Part shown: in pieces, positions 25,917-33,625 of the stretch
How positions within the stretch are numbered: the first letter of the stretch is position 1
Layout: each line of letters starts with the position of its first letter
From: Azospirillum doebereinerae
Lineage (GTDB): Bacteria > Pseudomonadota > Alphaproteobacteria > Azospirillales > Azospirillaceae
Direction of reading: 5' to 3'
Length of the DNA stretch: 64,000 bases
Assembly: GCF_003989665.1 (NCBI RefSeq)
Contig: NZ_RZIJ01000006.1
Coordinates: forward strand, 62,001 to 126,000
Made by a program: the position numbers and the translations under genes
The notes under the pieces: model-generated
Databases searched by the model: none
Told to the model about the DNA's origin: nothing
The model's input: the letters and a program-made list of their open reading frames with translations, nothing else

Positions 25917-27149
25917 ATGAACGCACGTCTTCTGGCCGGTGCCGCGCTGGCGGCCTTAACCATCGGAACGGTGGCGTCCGGTCCGGCCTTGGCGCAAGGC
26001 AAGCTGTCGGGCGACACCGTCAAGATCGGTGTGCTGAACGACCGTTCCGGTCTGTACGCCGATCTCGGCGGCGAAGGGTCGGCGATCGCCGCCCGCATGG
26101 CGGCCGAAGAGTTCGGCAACAAGATCCTGGGCAAGCCGATCCAGATCGTCACCGCCGATCACCAGAACAAACCGGACATCGGCTCCAACCTCGCCCGTCA
26201 GTGGATCGATCAGGACGGCGTGGACGTGATCGTCGACGTGCCCAACTCGGGCGTCGCGCTGGCGGTCCAGGAAGTGACGCGCGAGAAGAAGACCGTCTTC
26301 CTGATGGAAGGCCCGGCGACCTCGCGACTGACCGGCGACGCCTGCTCCCCCACCGGCTTCCACTGGGCCTACGACACCCACGCGCTGGCGGTCGGCACCG
26401 GCCGCGCCATGGTGCAGGAGGGCGGCAAGAGCTGGTTCTTCCTGACCGCCGACTACGCCTTCGGTCACCAGTTGGAATCCGACGCCTCGGCCGAGGTGAA
26501 GAAGGCCGGCGGGACGGTGAAGGGCGCGGTGCGCACCCCGCTGAACACCTCGGACTTCTCGTCCTTCCTGCTCCAGGCCCAGTCCTCGGGCGCGCAGGTC
26601 GTCGGGCTGGCCAACGCCGGCGGCGACACCATCACCTCGATCAAGCAGGCGGCCGAATTCGGCCTGACCCAGAGCGGGCAGCAGAAGCTTGCCGGTCTGC
26701 TGATCTTCCTGTCCGACGTCCACGCGCTGGGCCTGTCGGTGGCGCAGGATCTGGTGCTGACCACCGGCTTCTACTGGGACATGGACGACGAGAAGCGCGC
26801 CTGGTCCAAGAAGTTCGGCGAGCGGCACGGCGGCAAGATGCCGACCATGGTGCAGGCCGGCAGCTACTCCGCCGTCCGTCACTACCTGAAGGCGGTGGAA
26901 GCGGCGGGCACCGACGACGGCCCGACCGTCGCGGCCAAGATGAAGGAGATGCCGGTGGACGACATGTTCACCAAGAACGGCAAGATCCTGGCCAACGGCC
27001 GCCTGATCCACGACATGTATCTCGCCCGTGTCAAGAAGCCGTCGGAATCGAAGGGGCCGTGGGACTACTACCAGATCCTGCGCACGATCCCCGGCGCCGA
27101 GGCGTTCGCGACGCTGGAAGAGAGCGGCTGCAAGATCGCGGCGAAGTAA
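25917..27149 (+). CDS. ABC transporter substrate-binding protein, branched-chain amino acid/amide type
   Basis: The 410-residue periplasmic protein has a signal peptide (cleavage near ALAQ, about residue 27) and the type I periplasmic fold (Peripla_BP_6): VKIGVLNDRSGLYADLGGEGSAIAARMAAEEFG at the mature N terminus. This subfamily is often annotated for branched-chain amino acids, urea or short amides; the ligand is not set by sequence. The ATG at 25917 follows a strong SD (AGGGGAGAA). Upstream in-frame sequence is open but is not signal-peptide-like. It is followed by two permease genes on the same strand. No ATPase genes accompany them. Confidence 0.87.
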   Translation: MNARLLAGAALAALTIGTVASGPALAQGKLSGDTVKIGVLNDRSGLYADLGGEGSAIAARMAAEEFGNKILGKPIQIVTADHQNKPDIGSNLARQWIDQDGVDVIVDVPNSGVALAVQEVTREKKTVFLMEGPATSRLTGDACSPTGFHWAYDTHALAVGTGRAMVQEGGKSWFFLTADYAFGHQLESDASAEVKKAGGTVKGAVRTPLNTSDFSSFLLQAQSSGAQVVGLANAGGDTITSIKQAAEFGLTQSGQQKLAGLLIFLSDVHALGLSVAQDLVLTTGFYWDMDDEKRAWSKKFGERHGGKMPTMVQAGSYSAVRHYLKAVEAAGTDDGPTVAAKMKEMPVDDMFTKNGKILANGRLIHDMYLARVKKPSESKGPWDYYQILRTIPGAEAFATLEESGCKIAAK

Positions 27150-27237
27150 TCGCCGGTTTTGAATAAGAGACACGGTTCCCGCCCCTTGCCGCGTTGCCGG
27201 CGGGGAAAGGCGGGAACCGCGGGGGAGATCGACGGTC

Positions 27238-28128
27238 ATGATGGGGACCATCTTCGGCATTCCGCCACAGGCGCTGTTCGGACAGCTGCTGCTGGGGCTG
27301 ATCAACGGGTCGTTCTATGCGCTGCTCAGCCTGGGGCTGGCGGTCATCTTCGGCATGTTGAACGTGATCAATTTCGCGCATGGCGCGCTGTACATGATGG
27401 GCGCCTTCGTATCCTGGCTGCTGCTGACGCAGTTGGGCATCGGGTATTGGTGGTCCCTGCTGCTGGCCCCGGTCATCGTCGGGCTGTTCGGCGTGCTGCT
27501 GGAAAAGACGCTGCTGGCGCGGCTCTACAAGCTCGACCACCTCTACGGCCTGCTGCTGACCTTCGGCGTGGCCCTGATGGTGGAGGGCGCGTTCCGCCAC
27601 CAGTACGGCGTGTCCGGCCAGCCCTACCCGATCCCGGAAGCCCTGCGCGGCGGCCAGAACCTGGGCTTCATGTTCCTGCCCAACTACCGCGGCTGGGTGG
27701 TGGTGGCGTCGCTGGTGATGTGCCTGGGCACCTGGATGGCCATCGAGCGGACCAAGCTCGGCGCCTACCTGCGCGCCGCGACGGAAAACCCGGTGCTGGT
27801 CCAGGCCTTCGGCATCAACGTGCCGCGCATGGTCACGCTGACCTACGCCTTCGGCGTGGCGCTGGCCGGTCTGGCCGGGGTGCTGGCGGCGCCGATCTAC
27901 CAGGTCAGCCCGCTGATGGGCACCAACCTGATCATCGTGGTGTTCGCGGTCGTCGTCATCGGCGGCATGGGCTCGATCCTGGGCGCGGTCGTGACCGGCT
28001 ACGGCCTGGGACTGCTGGAAGGGTTGACCAAGGTCTTTTACCCGGAGGCTTCGAACATCGTCGTGTTCGTCATCATGGCGGTGGTGCTGATGATCAAGCC
28101 CGCCGGCCTCTTCGGACGGGAGAAGTAA
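27238..28128 (+). CDS. Branched-chain-type ABC transporter permease (LivH-like)
   Basis: The 296-residue inner-membrane protein has about eight hydrophobic segments and clear LivH motifs: GLINGSFYALLSLGLAVIFGMLNVINFAHG near the N terminus and GINVPRMVTLTYAFGVALAGLAGVLAAP as the ATPase-contact region. It forms one half of the channel with the next gene. The start codon is the first of two ATGs at 27238. The downstream permease begins 5 bases after its stop, so the two are co-translated. Confidence 0.87.
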   Translation: MMGTIFGIPPQALFGQLLLGLINGSFYALLSLGLAVIFGMLNVINFAHGALYMMGAFVSWLLLTQLGIGYWWSLLLAPVIVGLFGVLLEKTLLARLYKLDHLYGLLLTFGVALMVEGAFRHQYGVSGQPYPIPEALRGGQNLGFMFLPNYRGWVVVASLVMCLGTWMAIERTKLGAYLRAATENPVLVQAFGINVPRMVTLTYAFGVALAGLAGVLAAPIYQVSPLMGTNLIIVVFAVVVIGGMGSILGAVVTGYGLGLLEGLTKVFYPEASNIVVFVIMAVVLMIKPAGLFGREK

Positions 28129-28132
28129 CGCC

Positions 28133-29119
28133 ATGACCCTTCATTCGCACAGCGCCCCGGCCGGTGCCGGCCCCGCCTCCGTTCAGGCCGGCGGCCTGCC
28201 GCTGGCCCGGATCGGCGGGGTCGTCGCCCTGGCGGTCCTCGTCGTGGCGCCCTTCATTCTCTATCCCGTCTTCCTGATGAAGGTGCTGTGCTTCGCGCTG
28301 TTCGCCTGCGCCTTCAACCTGCTGATCGGTTTCGCCGGACTGATGAGCTTCGGTCACGCCGCCTTCTTCGGCTCGGCCGCCTATGTGACCGCCCACACGG
28401 TCAAGGTCTGGGGCCTGTCGCCGGAGTTGGGGATCCTTCTGGGCGCCCTCTGCGCCGCCGGATTCGGCCTGATCTTCGGGGCCATCGCCATCCGGCGGCA
28501 GGGCATCTACTTCGCGATGATCACGCTTGCCCTGTCGCAGATGGTCTTCTTCATCGCCTTGCAGGTGCCCTTCACCCATGGCGAGGACGGCATCCAGGCG
28601 GTGCCGCGCGGCACGCTGTTCGGGCTGTTCGACCTCTCCCAGCCGTTGACGATGTACTACACGGTGCTGGCGATCTTCCTGTTCGGCTTCGCCGTGATCT
28701 GGCGCACCGTGCACTCGCCCTTCGGCCAGGTGCTGAAGGCGATCCGCGAGAACGAGCCGCGCGCCATCTCGCTGGGCTACCGCACCGAACGCTACAAGCT
28801 GATGGCCTTCGTGCTGTCGGCGGCGCTGACCGGGGTGGCCGGCGGAACCAAGGCCATCGTCTTCCAATTGGCGACGCTGACCGACGTGACGTGGCAGATG
28901 TCGGGCGAGGTGGTTCTGATGACGCTGCTGGGCGGCATGGGCACCCTGACCGGCCCGGTGGTCGGTGCGGCGCTGGTGGTGACGCTGGAGAATTATCTGG
29001 CCGCGACCAACCTGCCGGTGCCGGTCGTCATCGGCGCCATCTTCGTCATCTGCGTGCTGCTGTTCCGGCGCGGCATCGCCGGGGAAATCCTCGCCCGCTT
29101 CGGCAAGGGGCGGTCCTGA
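28133..29119 (+). CDS. Branched-chain-type ABC transporter permease (LivM-like)
   Basis: The 328-residue inner-membrane protein has LivM hallmarks: FNLLIGFAGLMSFGHAAFFG, AIRRQGIYFAMITLALSQM, and the contact loop IRENEPRAISLGYRTERYKL. It pairs with the LivH-like permease. In most operons of this kind LivG and LivF ATPase genes follow; here the next feature is a strong hairpin and then an unrelated phasin gene. The ATPases must be encoded elsewhere or shared with another system. Confidence 0.87.
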   Translation: MTLHSHSAPAGAGPASVQAGGLPLARIGGVVALAVLVVAPFILYPVFLMKVLCFALFACAFNLLIGFAGLMSFGHAAFFGSAAYVTAHTVKVWGLSPELGILLGALCAAGFGLIFGAIAIRRQGIYFAMITLALSQMVFFIALQVPFTHGEDGIQAVPRGTLFGLFDLSQPLTMYYTVLAIFLFGFAVIWRTVHSPFGQVLKAIRENEPRAISLGYRTERYKLMAFVLSAALTGVAGGTKAIVFQLATLTDVTWQMSGEVVLMTLLGGMGTLTGPVVGAALVVTLENYLAATNLPVPVVIGAIFVICVLLFRRGIAGEILARFGKGRS

Positions 29120-29125
29120 GCGTTT

Positions 29126-29172
29126 CTTGTTGTTGCGTTGCGTCAGAAAGGCTGCCGCAACGCAACAACAAG
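29126..29172 (+). terminator. Long perfect hairpin at the end of the permease operon
   Basis: Arms of 17 bp (29126-29142 and 29156-29172, CTTGTTGTTGCGTTGCG and its exact complement) enclose a 13-nt loop, starting 6 bases after the LivM stop. The downstream tail is TCTCTGATTG, only weakly U-rich. A terminator or mRNA 3'-end stabiliser is likely. A second short hairpin (CCCC-GAAAGAA-GGGG, 29213-29227) lies further on. Confidence 0.65.
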
Positions 29173-29249
29173 TCTCTGATTGCAAACGCATAAGTATTCA
29201 AAGAAGCGCATACCCCGAAAGAAGGGGTGTGCGTTTATTACTTTGCGTC

Positions 29250-29280
29250 GTGGAACGTTCTGATTTCACCGTGTTATATG
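29250..29280 (+). promoter_or_regulatory. Candidate promoter of the phasin gene
   Basis: TGGAAC, 17 bases, then TTATAT fits a weak sigma-70-type promoter about 95 bases before the phasin start. The same GGAAC also resembles the -35 of EcfG promoters, but the matching TGTT is at a spacing of 15, shorter than the usual 16-17. This is the AT-rich part of the 29173-29372 spacer. Confidence 0.35.
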
Positions 29281-29372
29281 CTCGACGCGTGCGGCAGTGC
29301 AGCATAACGACCCACGCGAGAATTTTGGGACGAAGCGTCCGGCTTGGACGAACCAAAACGAGGAGCATAGGC

Positions 29373-30035
29373 ATGGCCACCGACAAGGATACGCAGACTG
29401 CGGTCCGCGAAACGGCGAATCGCACCAAGGGTGCGATCGACGAAGCGGCACGGCTCGGCGAGTCGACCACGCGCCGCGCCGCCGACGCCGCGCGTTCCAT
29501 TGCCGAGGACACCGCCCGGACCGGTCAGCGGGCCGCCGAGGAGGGAATCGAAGCCGGTCGAAAGGCGATGGACACCGGAGCCGACCTGACCCGCAAGGGC
29601 GCCGAAACGGCGCGCGATCTGATGGGGACGGCGTCGGACGCCGCCAGCCGCAGCACCGAGCAGTTGCAGCGCGCCCTCGGCCTCTCGAAGGAGGCCCAGG
29701 GCGAGGTCATGCATCAGGTTCGCCAGAACATGGACGTGATGGTCCAGTGCGGCGGCGTGCTGACCGACGGCGCCCAAGCGATCTGGCGGGAGTGGATGGG
29801 CTTGGCCCAGGAGGTCGCGGCCCGCAACGCCAGCGCGGTCAACACCCTGATGCGCAGCCGGACCGTTCCCGATTTCTACGCCACCCAGAGTTCGATGCTG
29901 AAGGACAACGTCCAACTCGTGCTGAGCCGCAGCGTCACGGTGTCGGAGTTGTCGGCCCGCACCGCCAACGACGCCGTGCGCAAGCTGGCCGGCCGGGCCG
30001 AGGACGCCGCGCAGGACACCCGTCGTCAGTTCTGA
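29373..30035 (+). CDS. Phasin family protein
   Basis: The 220-residue protein is largely amphipathic helix. Residues 1-100 are Ala/Thr/Arg/Glu-rich with no hydrophobic core, and the C-terminal 120 residues (VRQNMDVMVQCGGVLTDGAQAIWREWMGLAQE..., FYATQSSMLKDNVQLVLSRSVTVSELSARTANDA) match the Phasin_2 domain. Phasins coat polyhydroxyalkanoate granules and control their size. The ATG at 29373 has AGGAG upstream. A classic terminator follows. No PHA synthase gene is adjacent. Confidence 0.85.
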   Translation: MATDKDTQTAVRETANRTKGAIDEAARLGESTTRRAADAARSIAEDTARTGQRAAEEGIEAGRKAMDTGADLTRKGAETARDLMGTASDAASRSTEQLQRALGLSKEAQGEVMHQVRQNMDVMVQCGGVLTDGAQAIWREWMGLAQEVAARNASAVNTLMRSRTVPDFYATQSSMLKDNVQLVLSRSVTVSELSARTANDAVRKLAGRAEDAAQDTRRQF

Positions 30036-30064
30036 CGCCGGTTCAAAGCTCCATCCTGAACTTG

Positions 30065-30096
30065 CCCCCGGCCCGCGAGGACCGGGGGATTTTATT
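30065..30096 (+). terminator. Intrinsic terminator after the phasin gene
   Basis: CCCCCGG (30065-30071) pairs with CCGGGGG (30082-30088), followed by ATTTTATT, 30 bases after the phasin stop. Confidence 0.88.
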
Positions 30097-30111
30097 GTCC
30101 GGGGTGCCGGC

Positions 30112-30951
30112 TCAGCGTTCCGGCGTCAACCAACTGACGGCGCTGCCGCCGCCGGTCGTGGCCAAGGCGTCGTGCAGGGCGGGCAGCAGTTCGCGCAGGC
30201 GGTCGTCCAGCGTCCAAGGCGGGTTGACGATCAACAGCCCCGACCCGTTGAGGCGCAGATGCGTGTCCTCCGGATGCCACGTCAGTTCGGCGATCAGCAC
30301 CTTCGGGATGCCGGTCTTCTCCACCGCGTCCTGGAAGCGCCAGACGGCGGCGCGCTCCTTGATCGGGTACCACAGGGCGTAGACCCCGGTCGGCCAGCGG
30401 CGGTGCGCGGCGGCCAAGCCCTCGGCCAGGCGGGCGAACTCGTCGGGCTGCTCGAAGGGTGGATCGATCAGCACCAGCCCGCGCTTTTCCTTGGGCGGCA
30501 GATGCGCCTTCAGGGCAAGGTAGGCGTCGCTCTGGTGGACGGCGACGTTGCGGTCACCGGCGAACTCGGCCTTCAGGGTGCGGGCGTCGTCGGGATGAAG
30601 CTCGACCAGCACCAGCCGGTCCTGCTCGCGCAGCGCGGCGCGGGCGAGGCGGGGCGATCCGGGATACCAGCGCAGCCGTCCATCGGGATTCAGCCCCTCC
30701 ACGGCGCCGAGATAGGGCGCCAGCGACGGGTGGGGCGGCGGGGCGCCGAACAGGCGGCCGATGCCGTCCTCGCACTCCAGCGTCTTCTGCGCCGGTTCCG
30801 ACAGGAGGTCGTAGCAGCCGATGCCGGCGTGGGTGTCGAGCACGCAGAACGGCGCGGGCTTGGCGCGCAGATGATCGAGGATCAGCGCCAGGACGGCGTG
30901 CTTCATCACGTCGGCCGGGTTGCCGGCGTGAAAGATGTGGCGGTAGTTCAT
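30112..30951 (-). CDS. rlmJ: 23S rRNA (adenine(2030)-N(6))-methyltransferase RlmJ
   Basis: The 279-residue protein matches RlmJ (YhiR/ComJ family): the N-terminal MNYRHIFHAGNPADVMKHAVL signature begins at the start codon, the SAM-binding LDTHAGIG is at residues 38-45, and the catalytic motif IV DPPFE is at 163-167. It methylates A2030 of 23S rRNA during ribosome biogenesis. The start at 30951 is unambiguous because the family always begins this way. It stands alone and converges with the phasin gene. Confidence 0.92.
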   Translation of the reverse strand: MNYRHIFHAGNPADVMKHAVLALILDHLRAKPAPFCVLDTHAGIGCYDLLSEPAQKTLECEDGIGRLFGAPPPHPSLAPYLGAVEGLNPDGRLRWYPGSPRLARAALREQDRLVLVELHPDDARTLKAEFAGDRNVAVHQSDAYLALKAHLPPKEKRGLVLIDPPFEQPDEFARLAEGLAAAHRRWPTGVYALWYPIKERAAVWRFQDAVEKTGIPKVLIAELTWHPEDTHLRLNGSGLLIVNPPWTLDDRLRELLPALHDALATTGGGSAVSWLTPER

Positions 30952-31037
30952 GACGGGGGATTTACCCGATCACGCACGGCCGCGCCAGTTCCGTATGGAG
31001 GAGGTGGAAGGACGCGCGGGCGGCGCGCGTCGGAAGC

Positions 31038-31697
31038 TCAGTTGATCGAGGCGACCTGCTGCGCGTTGCGGAAGCTGCGGCGGGTCTTGGGGGCGACGCT
31101 GACGGGATCGGTGTCCTCGCAGCGCGAGGAGGCCAGAAGCTTGGCGCTTTGCGGATCCAGACCGTTCAGGTTCTGCCAGATTTTGCAGACATAGGCTTGG
31201 GAGCGATGGACGGAGCCGCCGTTGTAGCGGGCCAGGGCCGTTTTCCAGTTGCCTTCCTCGCCATGGAAACGGACGAGAAGCTGGCCGGCGTAAAAGACGT
31301 TGTCGCGGGGCTGGACGATCTTCTCGACCGGTTGGAACTGTCCCCGGTGCGACGCCAGCGAGAGCTGCATGCAGCCGACGTAGGTGTTGGAACGAAGCTG
31401 TCCGCGATGGTCCCGAAGGTGCTTGGCGGCGTCGCCGACGCTGCGGGCGAAATAGGGACGGCCTTGAAGGCTCATCGCGAAGGGGTGGGGGGCGCCGTCC
31501 TGACCGCTTTCGGCCAGCGCGATCGCGACCAGCATGCCGGAAGGGATGTTGAGCTTCTGCTCGGCTTCCACCGCGTGGGTCACGCAGCTTTCTTGTGCCA
31601 AGGCCGGCGTCGCTGCCAGCGGGGCCATCAAGAGTCCGGCAGCCAGTGCGACCTTGCCACCCAATGTGGCACGTACGCCCTGTTTTCGTCCTCGCAT
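31038..31697 (-). CDS. Small lytic transglycosylase-like protein
   Basis: The 219-residue exported protein has a signal peptide (cleavage near ALAQ, about residue 35) and a compact SLT fold: the likely catalytic glutamate E63 in ALAESGQD, then YVGCMQLSLASH corresponding to the GxMQ block, and ARYNGGS matching AYNGG. It should cut peptidoglycan or assist a secretion or flagellar assembly step. The ATG at 31697 has a strong SD (GAGGAGG); longer upstream reading is open but unlikely. Two cysteines in the mature part (ESCVTH and CMQL) may form a disulfide. Confidence 0.75.
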   Translation of the reverse strand: MRGRKQGVRATLGGKVALAAGLLMAPLAATPALAQESCVTHAVEAEQKLNIPSGMLVAIALAESGQDGAPHPFAMSLQGRPYFARSVGDAAKHLRDHRGQLRSNTYVGCMQLSLASHRGQFQPVEKIVQPRDNVFYAGQLLVRFHGEEGNWKTALARYNGGSVHRSQAYVCKIWQNLNGLDPQSAKLLASSRCEDTDPVSVAPKTRRSFRNAQQVASIN

Positions 31698-32266
31698 ATC
31701 CGACCTCCTCTGTCTGGTGCCCCGCCTTGGACGGTGGCTGTTGACCCCCCGCGCGGGGCCTTTCTTCCGATCGCCGAGTCGCTTACGGCGACCGCCTCCT
31801 AACCTGGGTTCGACGCCTCCCAATCGGGCGCCGAGGGGACATTTCCAAAAATTTGATCCATCGTCAACCCAATTACGCCCTGGTAATACCACACCCTTCC
31901 TTCGCCGAATGTCACAGAGGGGTGCGGGACGGGGGTGTTATGCCCTTCGATCCGGGTCATAAGCCTTTGAATCAGACTGAAACTGTACGGAGGATCCAGT
32001 CCCTGCCGAACGGTTGGGCGAGACCCTACGAAAAAAGGGCTACTGCGACCGCGTGTCGCCGGAATCACACGCCGCAATCATTTTGGGGACCCCCTTGCGC
32101 GGTGCAGCATGATCGGGCAATAAGCTGTGCCGCCCCCTGATTCGCCGGCGGCCCCGCGAAGCCCGGAAGCAACGCCCGGAACCGGGGCGACCGGCCGTGT
32201 CGCGGCGGGCCTCCTTCAAGGCCGCTGCCGCTTCCCCATCGCATCCACCGCCCAAGGATTCCGCCC
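31698..32266 (+). other. 569-base divergent intergenic region without a supported gene
   Basis: This region lies between the divergent transglycosylase and TPR-methyltransferase genes. It contains AT-rich stretches near 31850-31900 and 32020-32045. A possible promoter for the right-hand gene is TTGCGC-17-CAATAA (32096-32124). Open frames of up to 95 codons occur (for example 31853-32140) but have no recognisable similarity, SD or codon pattern. No tRNA or known RNA element was recognised. Confidence 0.4.
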
Positions 32267-33625
32267 GTGTCATCGGAACCGGTCGCCGGCCCCGCCGCCG
32301 ACATCGACAGCCTGTTTCAACGCGGCTACGACCGGCTCTACGCCGACGATGCGGCGGGAGCCGCCCGCGCCTTCGCCATGGCGGTCAGCGTCGATCCCGG
32401 CCATGGCGAGGCCTGGGCCGCGCTGGCCGAGGCGAGCGGCTCCACCGGGGCCGCCGCCCGCGCCTACGCCTACGCCCATGCGGTCGCGGTCGATCCGGAG
32501 GTCTGGATGTGGCGAGCGGGGTTGGCCGAGGCATTGCGGCTTGCCGGTTCCCTGGACGATTCCATCGCCGCCTACCGGGCCTTGAGCGCGGAGCGCGCCG
32601 ATTCGGCCAGCGTCCGCCTCGGTCACGCCCGCGCGTTGAACGCCGCCGGGCGCTCCGAGGAGGCGCTGGACGAATACCGGGAGGCCGTGGCCCTGCGCCC
32701 CGACGACGCGGAGGCCGCGCTGGAGTTGGCCGAGGCGCTGACCGGCTGCGGCGATGCCCTCGCGGCGGTGGAACTGCTGCAACCGCTGTCCCGCCGCGCG
32801 CCCGACGACGCGGGGCTGCACCACGCGATCGGCCGCGCCTGGATCGCCCTGCGCGAACCGGAGAAGGCGCTGGCCGCCCTGCGCCGAACCCGCGCCCTCG
32901 ACCCGGACGACCGGCTGGGCGCTGCCGCCCTGATCGCGGCGCTGGAGGCGGGGGAGGGCAGCGACCTGTCGGCCGCCTATGTCCGCGCCCTGTTCGACCG
33001 TTACGCCGACCGATTCGACCAGGATCTGCTGGGCAAGCTCGGCTACGCCGCCCCGGAACTGCTGCGCGCGGCGGTCGATCGGGTGATCGGCCAAGAGAAC
33101 GGCCAGGGGAACGGTGCGGTGGCGGGGCTGCGGGTGTTCGATCTCGGTTGCGGAACCGGGTTGGCCGGAATCGGATTCCGGCCGCTCGCCGGATTCCTCG
33201 CCGGAGTCGACCTGTCGCCGCGCATGGTCGAGAAGGCACGGGGGCGGGCGCTCTACGACGACCTGCGGGTCGGCGACGTGGTGGCGGCGCTGGACGAGGT
33301 GCCGGACTGCTGGGATCTGCTGGTGGCCGCCGACGTGCTGGTCTATCTCGGCGATCTGGCCCCGGTGTTCGCCGCCTCGGCCAAGGCGCTGGTGCCCGGC
33401 GGCCGCTTCGCGGCGACGGTGGAACGGTCGGCGGAGGATGGCTTCACCCTCGGCCCGACCCGCCGCTACGCCCATGCGGAAGCCTATGTCCGCGCGACGG
33501 CGGAGGACGCCGGTCTGACGATCCGCCTGATGGAGTCCTGCACACCCCGCCGCGAAAAGGGCGTCGGCGTTCCGGGCCTGTTGTTCGTCGTCGAGCGCCC
33601 GTCGGCTCCCCCTCAGATCGCCTGA
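32267..33625 (+). CDS. TPR-repeat class I SAM-dependent methyltransferase
   Basis: The 452-residue cytoplasmic protein has an N-terminal array of about six tetratricopeptide repeats (residues 12-230, with the pattern ...A...Y..A..L.P....) and a C-terminal methyltransferase domain. Motif I VFDLGCGTG begins near residue 290, and VAADVLVYLGDL contributes motif IV. It ends with PGLLFVVERP. The arrangement resembles proteins that methylate small molecules or proteins held by the TPRs; the substrate is unknown. It starts at a GTG (32267) with AAGGA 8 bases upstream. Its stop overlaps the convergent PhoD-like gene by 13 bases. Confidence 0.83.
   Translation: MSSEPVAGPAADIDSLFQRGYDRLYADDAAGAARAFAMAVSVDPGHGEAWAALAEASGSTGAAARAYAYAHAVAVDPEVWMWRAGLAEALRLAGSLDDSIAAYRALSAERADSASVRLGHARALNAAGRSEEALDEYREAVALRPDDAEAALELAEALTGCGDALAAVELLQPLSRRAPDDAGLHHAIGRAWIALREPEKALAALRRTRALDPDDRLGAAALIAALEAGEGSDLSAAYVRALFDRYADRFDQDLLGKLGYAAPELLRAAVDRVIGQENGQGNGAVAGLRVFDLGCGTGLAGIGFRPLAGFLAGVDLSPRMVEKARGRALYDDLRVGDVVAALDEVPDCWDLLVAADVLVYLGDLAPVFAASAKALVPGGRFAATVERSAEDGFTLGPTRRYAHAEAYVRATAEDAGLTIRLMESCTPRREKGVGVPGLLFVVERPSAPPQIA

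Noticed and set aside
29250..29280. EcfG-type promoter for the phasin gene
   Set aside because: GGAAC to TGTT spacing is 15, one base shorter than the usual 16-17, and only three of four -10 bases match; kept only as a weak general promoter candidate.
31853..32140. A 95-codon plus-strand frame in the 569-base spacer
   Set aside because: No SD sequence, no similarity, unbiased composition, and it ends inside the likely promoter region of the downstream gene.
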